Below, piece after piece: positions 8,512 through 14,930 of a stretch of DNA of 18,912 bases; positions within the stretch are counted from its first letter, which is position 1, and each line of letters starts with the position of its first letter. Under the pieces are notes generated by a model. That model made no database searches. It saw only the letters and a list, made by a program, of their open reading frames with translations, and was not told where the DNA came from. This stretch comes from JBIIUJ01 sp044340025 (GTDB lineage Bacteria > Pseudomonadota > Alphaproteobacteria > Caulobacterales > Aquidulcibacteraceae), in the NCBI GenBank assembly GCA_044340025.1, contig JBIIUJ010000038.1, positions 1-18,912 on the forward strand, written 5' to 3'. Made by a program: the position numbers and the translations under genes.

Positions 8512-9219
8512 TCAGGCCTCGCGATAGCGGTAGCCGACGCCGTAGAGGGTTTCGATCCCATCAAACGTCTCATCCACATCACGGAACTTCTTCCGGATGC
8601 GCTTGATGTGGCTGTCGATGGTTCGATCGTCGACATAGACCTGATCATCATAGGCCGCGTCCATCAATTGGTCGCGGCTTTTCACATAGCCGGGCCGCTG
8701 GGCGAGCGCCTGCAGGATCAGGAACTCCGTCACGGTGAGGCGCACCAGCTCGCCCTGCCAGAGGCACACATGGCGATTGGGATCGAGCGTCAGCGCCCCG
8801 CGGGTCAGCACCTTGTGCTGCTCGACCTCTCCACCAGGTTCGGGCACGCCCGCCGCGCTCCGCGCCCGCCGCAGCACCGCCTTCACCCGCTCGCCCAGGA
8901 GCCGGGTCGAGAAGGGCTTCCGGATGAAATCGTCCGCGCCGACGGTGAAGCCGACGACTTCGTCGATCTCCTCATCTTTCGAGGTGAGAAAGATCACCGG
9001 CAGGTTCGAGCGCTGCCGCAGCCGGCGCAGCAGCTCCAGCCCGTCCATGCGCGGCATCTTGATGTCGAAGATCGCGATATCCGGCGGCTCGCCGGTGAGC
9101 GCCTCCAGCGCGGTGGCCCCATCGGTATAGGTGGCCACGTCATAGCCTTCCGCTTCGAAAAAGATTCGAAGCGATGTCAGGATGTTCTCGTCGTCATCGA
9201 CAAAGGCGATCTGGGTCAT
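8512..9219 (-). CDS. chvI: Response regulator, ChvI type (OmpR/PhoB family)
   Basis: A 235-residue DNA-binding response regulator, partner of ChvG. The receiver domain begins MTQIAFVDDDENIL, with phospho-acceptor Asp52 in FDIKMPRMDG and the conserved lysine in FIRKPF. The winged-helix DNA-binding domain shows LTVTEFLILQALAQRPG, a recognition region rich in charged residues (DDRTIDSHIKRIRKKF) and the closing GVGYRY. These closely resemble ChvI proteins. The start at 9219 is the ATG directly before the receiver domain; the frame is open to 9399, but the upstream residues do not look like a receiver. No clear Shine-Dalgarno precedes it. It is the first gene of the operon and diverges from ahcY. 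ACTG repeats on its coding strand lie immediately upstream of the ATG. Confidence -1.
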   Translation of the reverse strand: MTQIAFVDDDENILTSLRIFFEAEGYDVATYTDGATALEALTGEPPDIAIFDIKMPRMDGLELLRRLRQRSNLPVIFLTSKDEEIDEVVGFTVGADDFIRKPFSTRLLGERVKAVLRRARSAAGVPEPGGEVEQHKVLTRGALTLDPNRHVCLWQGELVRLTVTEFLILQALAQRPGYVKSRDQLMDAAYDDQVYVDDRTIDSHIKRIRKKFRDVDETFDGIETLYGVGYRYREA

Positions 9220-9224
9220 GGCGT

Positions 9225-9253
9225 CAGTGTACAACAGTGTGGGCCAAACAGTT
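9225..9253 (-). repeat. Short direct repeats just upstream of chvI
   Basis: On the chvI coding strand, ACTG occurs three times within 29 bases, twice as ACTGTT; the plus-strand CAGT copies start at 9225, 9235 and 9249. Spacings are 10 and 14 bases, and the nearest copy is only five bases from the chvI ATG. OmpR-family regulators bind tandem direct repeats about one helical turn apart, so a ChvI autoregulatory site is possible. The repeat is short and could be chance. Confidence -1.
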
Positions 9254-9357
9254 GCAGCATCCCTAAGCCGCATCCGCGCTACGGGTGTATGAGGAAGATG
9301 ATCCTTCGATGGCGAAATCAGGGCGGCACGACCATCTTTTGACGCCCGGAAGCTCAT

Positions 9358-9419
9358 CCGGGTGATCAGGTGACGGCGCTTCAAATGCGCGGCGGACAAC
9401 CAAAGCGCGGATCACCCGG
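9358..9419. repeat. 62-base nested inverted repeat (possible structured RNA or looped operator)
   Basis: The outer arms CCGGGTGATC (9358-9367) and GATCACCCGG (9410-9419) are a perfect 10-base inverted repeat. Inside them GCGCTT (9376-9381) and AAGCGC (9403-9408) form a second perfect 6-base inverted repeat. As RNA on either strand this would fold into a two-stem structure with an 8/1 asymmetric internal loop. Alternatively, the inner part can form a small GCGC/GCGC hairpin (9376-9379 with 9387-9390). There is no T-run, so it is not an intrinsic terminator. Function unknown. Confidence -1.
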
Positions 9420-9446
9420 GCGCTCGCGTCGGAAGGATGCAGTAAA

Positions 9447-9468
9447 GATATAAACATATCTTTATATC
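9447..9468. promoter_or_regulatory. 22-bp AT-rich palindrome, probable repressor operator for ahcY
   Basis: GATATAAA (9447-9454) and TTTATATC (9461-9468) are perfect reverse complements around the spacer CATATC, whose central ATAT is also self-complementary; only one base pair of the 22 breaks the dyad. A second register, AAAGATAT/ATATCTTT (9444-9463, spacer AAAC), overlaps it. The block stands out as AT-rich in a GC-rich region. It lies five bases upstream of a candidate -35 for ahcY, centred 67 bases before the ATG. ArsR-family SAH- or SAM-responsive repressors are known to control ahcY and other methionine-cycle genes in proteobacteria; assigning this site to one of them is inference. Confidence -1.
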
Positions 9469-9472
9469 CAGA

Positions 9473-9501
9473 TTGCATCGTGGCGCCGCGCTTGCTATGA
9501 G
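9473..9501 (+). promoter_or_regulatory. Candidate sigma-70 type promoter of ahcY
   Basis: TTGCAT (9473-9478) and TATGAG (9496-9501) are separated by 17 bases. Matches to the consensus hexamers are only three of six and four of six, but the spacing is ideal and the position, just after the palindrome and about 25 bases before the Shine-Dalgarno and ATG, is sensible. The call rests on position as much as on sequence. Confidence -1.
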
Positions 9502-9524
9502 CCGCGCAACTCAAGGAATGCGCC

Positions 9525-10922
9525 ATGACCGACTATATCGTGAAAGACATCAGCCTTGCCGCGTTCGGCCGGAAGGAGATCGAGCTCGCCGAGACCGAAA
9601 TGCCGGGGCTGATGGCGATCCGGGCCGAATACGGCCCTGCCCAGCCGCTGAAGGGCGCACGCATCGCCGGCTCGCTGCACATGACGATCCAGACTGCGGT
9701 GCTGATCGAGACGCTGAAAGCGCTGGGCGCAGACATCCGCTGGGTCTCGTGCAACATCTTCTCCACCCAGGACCACGCTGCCGCCGCAATCGCGGCCGCC
9801 GGCATCCCGGTGTTCGCCTACAAGGGTGAGACGCTGGAAGAATACTGGGACTACACCGCCAAGCTGTTCGATTGGCATGGCGGCGGCGTGCCGAACATGA
9901 TCCTGGACGACGGCGGCGACGCCACGATGCTCGTCCACTATGGTCTGCGCGCGGAAAACGGCGACGTCGCCTTCCTCGAGAAGCCGGGCTCGGAGGAAGA
10001 GGAAATCTTCTTCGCGCTGATCAAGCGCCTGCTCGCTGAAAAGCCGAAGGGCTGGTTTGCCGAGATCGCCGCCGCCATCAAGGGCGTCTCGGAAGAGACC
10101 ACCACCGGCGTTCACCGGCTCTACAAGCTGGCCGAGGAGGGCAAGCTGCTCTTCCCGGCGATCAATGTGAACGACAGCGTGACCAAATCGAAGTTCGACA
10201 ATCTCTATGGCTGCCGGGAGTCGCTTGTGGACGCTCTGCGCCGCGGCACGGACGTGATGATGGCCGGCAAGGTCGCGTTCGTTGCGGGCTTTGGCGATGT
10301 GGGCAAGGGCTCGGCCGCTTCGCTGCGCCAGGCCGGCGCGCGGGTGATCGTCTCCGAGGTCGATCCGATCTGCGCCCTGCAGGCCGCCATGGAAGGCTAT
10401 GAAGTGGCCACGATCGAGGATGCGCTGCCCCGGGCCGACATCTATGTCACCGCCACCGGCAACAAGGACATCATCACCGTCGATCACATGCGCCAGATGA
10501 AGGACCGTGCGATCGTCTGCAATATCGGCCACTTCGACAACGAAATTCAGGTCTCGGGTCTGAAGAACTTCAAGTGGACCAATATCAAGCCGCAGGTGGA
10601 CGAGATCGAGTTCCCGAAGGGCAACCGGATCATCCTTCTTTCTGAGGGCCGGCTGGTGAACCTCGGCAACGCCATGGGCCATCCGAGTTTCGTGATGAGC
10701 TCCAGCTTCTCCAACCAGACGCTCGCCCAGATCGAACTCTGGACCAATGCCGGCCAGTACGAGAAGCAGGTCTACACCCTGCCCAAGAAGCTCGATGAGA
10801 AGGTGGCCGCGCTCCACCTCGAGAAGCTTGGCGTGAAGCTCACCAAGATGAGCTCCGAGCAAGCCGCCTATATCGGCGTCGCGCCGGAGGGGCCGTTCAA
10901 GCCGGATCATTACCGGTACTGA
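9525..10922 (+). CDS. ahcY: Adenosylhomocysteinase (S-adenosyl-L-homocysteine hydrolase)
   Basis: Cytoplasmic enzyme that splits S-adenosylhomocysteine into adenosine and homocysteine, relieving product inhibition of methyltransferases and returning homocysteine to the methionine cycle. The 465 residues match the longer proteobacterial form. Seen in order: the substrate domain (GSLHMTIQTAVLIETL, WVSCNIFSTQDHAAAA), DDGGDAT, VNDSVTKSKFDN with the residues that contact the ribose, the NAD-binding motif GFGDVGKG, VTATGNKDI, IGHFDNEI, and the C-terminal PFKPDHYRY tail that completes the partner subunit's NAD site. The Shine-Dalgarno AAGGA at 9513-9517 lies seven bases before the ATG. It diverges from the chvI operon; ahcY near ptsH and chvI is a familiar alphaproteobacterial neighbourhood. 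Control is probably by the palindrome upstream. Nothing is unusual in the protein. Confidence -1.
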   Translation: MTDYIVKDISLAAFGRKEIELAETEMPGLMAIRAEYGPAQPLKGARIAGSLHMTIQTAVLIETLKALGADIRWVSCNIFSTQDHAAAAIAAAGIPVFAYKGETLEEYWDYTAKLFDWHGGGVPNMILDDGGDATMLVHYGLRAENGDVAFLEKPGSEEEEIFFALIKRLLAEKPKGWFAEIAAAIKGVSEETTTGVHRLYKLAEEGKLLFPAINVNDSVTKSKFDNLYGCRESLVDALRRGTDVMMAGKVAFVAGFGDVGKGSAASLRQAGARVIVSEVDPICALQAAMEGYEVATIEDALPRADIYVTATGNKDIITVDHMRQMKDRAIVCNIGHFDNEIQVSGLKNFKWTNIKPQVDEIEFPKGNRIILLSEGRLVNLGNAMGHPSFVMSSSFSNQTLAQIELWTNAGQYEKQVYTLPKKLDEKVAALHLEKLGVKLTKMSSEQAAYIGVAPEGPFKPDHYRY

Positions 10923-10966
10923 GCGCATTCCGGCGCGCGTTGCGCCAATCAGCGGCAAGACGATGC

Positions 10967-10991
10967 GCGGCGCCTTCTTTGGAGGCGCCGC
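10967..10991 (+). terminator. GC-rich hairpin after ahcY, terminator-like but without a T-run
   Basis: GCGGCGCCT (10967-10975) and AGGCGCCGC (10983-10991) form a perfect 9-bp stem with a 7-base loop, 44 bases after the ahcY stop. No uridine tract follows, so it is not a standard intrinsic terminator. It may instead protect the 3' end of the ahcY message or slow polymerase. The stem is certain; the function is a guess. Confidence -1.
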
Positions 10992-11074
10992 ACTGCCATC
11001 CACCGTGACTACGACGCCACAGCGCTGCGCAATGCGTCGGCGCCATGCTTGCGCTCGGGTGACGGCTGGCTACC

Positions 11075-11090
11075 GTTACAGAAGTGTAAC
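11075..11090. promoter_or_regulatory. 16-bp palindrome upstream of the TonB-dependent receptor
   Basis: GTTACA (11075-11080) and TGTAAC (11085-11090) are perfect 6-base half-sites around GAAG, 51 bases before the receptor's start codon. The size and symmetry suit a dimeric repressor or activator, and expression of TonB-dependent receptors is commonly regulated by substrate. No regulator gene lies next to it, and no convincing -35/-10 pair could be placed around it, so the role is inferred from position and symmetry. Confidence -1.
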
Positions 11091-11141
11091 ACGCCGGCCG
11101 GGCCGTTGGCTTAGCGTCCGCCGGTCTTTGGGGGAAGATCC

Positions 11142-14100
11142 ATGACGATACGCAAGACCGCTGGCCGGGCTTGGCTGATGGGGTGCGCGGCCGCCGCGCT
11201 TTCGGCGGGCCTCGCCCACGCGCAAGCCGCGCCGACCGAGACCGAAACCCAGCAGCCCCAACGCGCCCAGACCGTTGTGGTCACCGGCACCTTGCTCGCC
11301 AACCAGGCCGAGCTGGCCCAGCAGCCGCTGCAGATCGTCACCGCCGAGCAGTTCGCCGTGCGTGGTTTCACCAGCGCGGCCGATGCGCTCTCCAGCATTC
11401 CTGCGCTGCAATTCTCCAACACGATCGAACAGACCGTGCGCGACAACAGCACCGTCGCCGGACGCGCCACGCTTGATCTGCGCAGCATGGGCACGGCCCG
11501 CACGCTCGTGCTGGTGAACGGTCGCCGGCATGTGGCAGGCCAGCCCGGCACAGCCGCAGTGGACGTCGCTTCCATCCCCTCGGGACTCATTGAGCGGGTC
11601 GACGTGCTCACCGGCGGCGCCTCAGCCATCTATGGCTCGGACGCTGTGACCGGCGTGGTCAACTTCGTGCTGAAGGAAGACTACGAAGGTCAGGAACTGA
11701 CCTTGCAGTACGACATCTCCGGCGAGGGCGATGGCGGGCGCGGCTTCGCCTCCTATCTCGGCGGCCGCAACTTCGCGGATGGCAAGGGCAATGTGACTGT
11801 CGCCCTCCAATGGGAGAGCCGGGAGGGTCTGCGCCTTTCGGATCGCGAATGGACCGCCAACAACGGCATCCCCACCAATCTCGCCAACCCCGCACTGCGC
11901 TTCCAGGAGGGTGATCCTCTTCCCCCGGGCGTGACGGCGCAGCAGGCGATCGGACGCACCATCTTCAGCACTGGAACGACGCCGCGCTTTGCGAACACGT
12001 CCCAGGCGCTGATTGATCGTGCGCGCGCCGCGCCGCCGCTGTTCATCGGCAAGAACTACAATTTCGCCATCTCGGCTCTGCAGGGCCTCATCGGTTTCGA
12101 CCCCTACAGCAACTTCTTCGCTGCGGGTCCGGGCGAGTTCGCAAGCTCGATTCTGGATGTGGACCGCAATGGCGTGGACGATTGCCGTCAGAGCGCGGTG
12201 GGCCGGGGACTTGGCGGCTTCACCGCGGGCTGCTGGGTGCTCGACAATACGACCGGCGCCTTGCGGCCCTTCCGGGATGGCGTGATCGCTGACGGGATCA
12301 ACCAGTTTGGCGGCGACGGGGCCGCCCAGGGCACCGAGCAGGACAGCCTGATCCCCGACACCAATTCGGTGATGGCCCACATCACGGCCGAGTATGAATT
12401 CAGCCCCAATTTCCGCCTCTACACCGAACTGAAGGCGGTGCAGAACAAAGGCCGCGAGTATTCGGGCTATAACACCTATGATGACACGATCATCATCAGG
12501 ATGGACAATCCCTATATTCCGAACGACCTGCGCGCCCTCGCCGAACAGGAAATCCAGGCGCAGCTCCGGGCTGATCCGGGCTATAATCGGAACGATTTCG
12601 TGCTGACCCTGGCGCGCGATCACACCGACATGTTCAACCCGCTGATCGCCAACACGCGTCGCACCTATCGCGGCGTGGTTGGTGTTGATGGTCAGTTCTG
12701 GGACAACTTCACCTATGATCTGTCGGTCAACTATGGCCGCACGGAAGAGACGGTGGTGAATTCACTGCGCCTGCGCGACCGGTTCTTCGCCGCGATCGAC
12801 GTGACGACGGATGCGCGCGGCAACCCGGTTTGCCGGATCACGCAGAACGGCACGATCCCGATCGCCAGCTTCCTCGACCCGCAAGCCTTCCGTCCGGTGG
12901 CGCCGGTCACCTATCAGCCCAGCCAGTGCCGCCCCGTGAACCTGTTCGGTTTGAACAAGGCTTCCCCGGAAGGCCTGGACTTCATCAACTACCGCGCCAC
13001 CGACAACGCCACGGTCGAGCAGACCGTCGTGCGCGGTCTGATCACCGGCGACAGCTCCAAGCTGTTCGAGCTTCCCGGCGGCCCCGTCGGCATCGCGCTC
13101 GGCGCTGAGTATCGTGAAGAAAAGAGCGAGTTCCGCCCCGACGTGAACCGGACCAACCGCCTTGGTTGGGAACAGCGCACGGTCGCCGCCGTGATCGGTC
13201 AGTTCGATGTCACCGAATTCTTCGGCGAGATCAGCCTGCCGGTGCTCGCCGATCTGCCGTTCGCCGAAGTGCTGAACTTCAACCTCGCCTATCGCACCGG
13301 CGATTATTCCACGGTCGGTCAGACCGACACGTGGAAGATCGACGGGGTCTGGGCGCCGTTTGAGGACATCCGTTTCCGGGCCGGCATCGCCGAAACGGTG
13401 CGCGCGCCCAACATCACCGAGCTGTTCCTTTCGCCGCAGAACGTGAACTCCAACCCGCGTGACGTCTGCCTCCAGAGCTTCATCGCGCTGGGTCCGAACC
13501 CGGCGAACCGTCTGCGCAATTGCTCGACGCAGTTCGGGCGCGATCTGGCCGCTCAGCCGCACAACAACCGGCGGACGTCGCAATTCTCGGGCACGCGCCT
13601 CGGCAATCCGGATCTGGAGGCCGAAACCTCTGAATCGCAGGCCTTCGGCGTGGTGTTCACGCCCCGGTTCCTCGAGGGGTTCACCATGACCCTCGATTAC
13701 TGGGACATCAAAATCGAGAACGCGATCTCGACGGTGAACCAGGACGATATCGTGGCGAGCTGCTTTGACGCCGCCAGCCTCGATAATCCGTTCTGCCGGC
13801 TCTTCACCCGCAACCTGACCGGCACGCCGGGGACGAACACGCAGTTCGGCTGGATCAATTCCATCCGGGTGCAGGACATCAACTTCGCCGGGCTGGAAGC
13901 CTCCGGCGTGGACTTCGACATGTCCTATGTCCTCCCGCTCGACCGGATCGGCGCGGGCGATCTGGGCGACCTGACGTTCCGGCTGTTTGGCACCTATCTC
14001 GAAGAGCGCCGGAACTTCCCCTTCCCGTCCGAGCCCAATCGCGCGGACCCGGAAAAGGGCGAGATCGACCGTCCGGAATGGTCGGGCACGCTGTCTCTCA

Positions 14101-14381
14101 CCTGGGACTACAACGCCTGGTCCGTGGCGCTGTTCAACACCTACCAGAGCGAGCAGGCGCTGCGGAACGTGGAGATCGAGCGTCTCAACGAGTTCACGCC
14201 CAACCTCGCGCCGGAAATCTGGTGGCATGACCTCTCGATCGGCTATCGCCCCAGCGACAGCATCGGTTTCCTGTTCGGGATCAACAACATCACCGACGAG
14301 AAGCCCTTCTTCACCGAGACGACCGGCCCGGTTTCCGCCCTTGGCCGTTCCTTCTTCGCGCGGGTGACGGCGAACTTCTGA
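11142..14381 (+). CDS. TonB-dependent outer-membrane receptor
   Basis: A 1079-residue outer-membrane transporter that imports a ligand using TonB-transmitted energy. A signal peptide covers residues 1-27 (positive start, WLMGCAAAALSAGL core, cleavage after AHA). A TonB-box-like QTVVVTG at about 43-49 leads into the plug domain (PLQIVTAEQF, ALSSIPALQFSN, LDLRSMGTARTLVLVNGRRHV, VDVLTGGASAIYGSDAVTGVVNFVLK), followed by a long beta-barrel ending in the aromatic C-terminus ARVTANF. Late barrel motifs (GIAETVRAPNITELF, NPDLEAETSES, IGFLFGINNITDEKPFF) are typical. An extracellular-loop candidate at 339-347 reads DVDRNGVDD, like a calcium-binding loop, followed by Cys348 and Cys364. The Shine-Dalgarno GGGGAAG lies at 11131-11137. 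No cognate regulator, lipoprotein or enzyme gene gives away the ligand. It is followed by a strong terminator, so it is probably transcribed alone. Confidence -1.
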   Translation: MTIRKTAGRAWLMGCAAAALSAGLAHAQAAPTETETQQPQRAQTVVVTGTLLANQAELAQQPLQIVTAEQFAVRGFTSAADALSSIPALQFSNTIEQTVRDNSTVAGRATLDLRSMGTARTLVLVNGRRHVAGQPGTAAVDVASIPSGLIERVDVLTGGASAIYGSDAVTGVVNFVLKEDYEGQELTLQYDISGEGDGGRGFASYLGGRNFADGKGNVTVALQWESREGLRLSDREWTANNGIPTNLANPALRFQEGDPLPPGVTAQQAIGRTIFSTGTTPRFANTSQALIDRARAAPPLFIGKNYNFAISALQGLIGFDPYSNFFAAGPGEFASSILDVDRNGVDDCRQSAVGRGLGGFTAGCWVLDNTTGALRPFRDGVIADGINQFGGDGAAQGTEQDSLIPDTNSVMAHITAEYEFSPNFRLYTELKAVQNKGREYSGYNTYDDTIIIRMDNPYIPNDLRALAEQEIQAQLRADPGYNRNDFVLTLARDHTDMFNPLIANTRRTYRGVVGVDGQFWDNFTYDLSVNYGRTEETVVNSLRLRDRFFAAIDVTTDARGNPVCRITQNGTIPIASFLDPQAFRPVAPVTYQPSQCRPVNLFGLNKASPEGLDFINYRATDNATVEQTVVRGLITGDSSKLFELPGGPVGIALGAEYREEKSEFRPDVNRTNRLGWEQRTVAAVIGQFDVTEFFGEISLPVLADLPFAEVLNFNLAYRTGDYSTVGQTDTWKIDGVWAPFEDIRFRAGIAETVRAPNITELFLSPQNVNSNPRDVCLQSFIALGPNPANRLRNCSTQFGRDLAAQPHNNRRTSQFSGTRLGNPDLEAETSESQAFGVVFTPRFLEGFTMTLDYWDIKIENAISTVNQDDIVASCFDAASLDNPFCRLFTRNLTGTPGTNTQFGWINSIRVQDINFAGLEASGVDFDMSYVLPLDRIGAGDLGDLTFRLFGTYLEERRNFPFPSEPNRADPEKGEIDRPEWSGTLSLTWDYNAWSVALFNTYQSEQALRNVEIERLNEFTPNLAPEIWWHDLSIGYRPSDSIGFLFGINNITDEKPFFTETTGPVSALGRSFFARVTANF

Positions 14382-14408
14382 TCGCCGCACCTCGTTTGGG
14401 GACACAAG

Positions 14409-14435
14409 ACCCAGGGCCCAGGCCCTGGGTTTTTT
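14409..14435 (+). terminator. Intrinsic (Rho-independent) terminator of the TonB receptor gene
   Basis: ACCCAGGGC (14409-14417) and GCCCTGGGT (14422-14430) form a perfect 9-bp stem with a four-base loop CCAG, followed at once by a run of six T (14430-14435). It begins 28 bases after the receptor stop codon. This is the only textbook intrinsic terminator I see in the window. Confidence -1.
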
Positions 14436-14685
14436 GTTGCGGTGCGCCTAACGGCGATGTCATCGCTTTCACGCACCTGTCAGGGTCTTGGCCCTTCCGC
14501 CTGCGGCCTCCTGCCCCCACTTTCTCCTGCAGCGGACCGGGCCCCTCTGGCGCCTCACCCCCACTTCGGGGCGCGATGTCGGACCGCAGCGCGAGAGATC
14601 GGCCGGGGTCGGCCCCGCATCCCCCAGCCAACCCACCGGCTCTGGCCGATCCTCGCGCGACGCCTTGAAAAAGGGAGGACGCCCC
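14436..14685 (+). other. Non-coding stretch with several small hairpins, upstream of a small ORF
   Basis: Together with the terminator this makes a 304-base gap without a recognisable gene. It is pyrimidine-rich on the plus strand in its first half. CCCCCACTT occurs twice (14514-14522 and 14558-14566). GGCCG/CGGCC (14601-14614, loop GGGT) is the neatest small hairpin. The frame that leads into the small ORF is open back to 14488, but that extension (ALPPAASCPHFLLQ onward) does not look like protein. The stretch may be the leader or promoter of the downstream genes; I cannot identify a promoter in it. Confidence -1.
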
Positions 14686-14862
14686 ATGAGTCTGGATCAG
14701 ATCCGTCGGGTGATGGACGAGATCGACTTCAATCTGATGTACGAAAAGCGCCACCTCGCTCCGGACTACGCCCGGATCCGGGCGCTTCAGGAGCAGCGCG
14801 CCTATGTGGCGGCCAACATGGACCATCTGCGCAGGCTCGCGCAGGAGAGTCCGCCGCACTGA
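14686..14862 (+). CDS. Small hypothetical protein (58 residues)
   Basis: A short ORF starting at an ATG with a strong Shine-Dalgarno, GGGAGG at 14673-14678, seven bases before the start. The product (MSLDQIRRVMDEIDFNLMYE onward, ending AQESPPH) is charged, soluble and likely all helical, without a signal peptide or membrane segment, and contains repeated YxxxR/LxxxR spacing suited to an amphipathic helix. I do not recognise the family. The same frame is open from 14488, but the ribosome site and the change in residue character at 14686 favour the short form. The next gene starts 68 bases later on the same strand, so it may be the first gene of that transcript. The good ribosome site makes it probably real, but conservation has not been tested. 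Confidence -1.
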   Translation: MSLDQIRRVMDEIDFNLMYEKRHLAPDYARIRALQEQRAYVAANMDHLRRLAQESPPH

Positions 14863-14930
14863 TCGCGCTTGCGGCCCCTTGCCCCCAGCGTCTAGCCTGA
14901 GCCCAACAAGAGCTCAGGGAGAAGACGTCG

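Larger units (their letters stand above)
9220..9524. other. Divergent intergenic control region between chvI and ahcY
   Basis: A 305-base non-coding gap separating the leftward chvI operon from rightward ahcY. It holds short direct repeats next to chvI, a nested inverted repeat at 9358-9419, an AT-rich palindrome at 9447-9468 and a plausible promoter for ahcY. Frames that cross it encode only low-quality arginine- and serine-rich peptides and run into the neighbouring genes, so no gene is called. I looked for SAM- or SAH-riboswitch features because ahcY follows and saw no convincing match. If the promoter at 9473-9501 is right, the ahcY leader would be under 25 bases, too short for a riboswitch. 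Confidence -1.

Noticed and set aside
9358..9524. SAM-II or SAH riboswitch upstream of ahcY
   Set aside because: I compared it by eye with the remembered core features of these aptamers and found no convincing match. The likely promoter lies downstream of the folded region, leaving too short a leader. A covariance-model search would settle it.
9263..9526. 87-codon minus-strand frame across the chvI-ahcY gap
   Set aside because: It overlaps the ahcY control signals and start codon, has no ribosome site and resembles no protein.
14869..14898. TTGCGG and TAGCCT with 18-base spacing as a promoter for the MDR-SDR pair
   Set aside because: The matches to consensus are poor and it sits between closely spaced same-strand genes; too weak to list as a feature.
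14897..14917. CTGAGC/GCTCAG inverted repeat before the MDR gene
   Set aside because: The stem is only six bases and lies just ahead of the Shine-Dalgarno. It might tune translation, but nothing else supports it.
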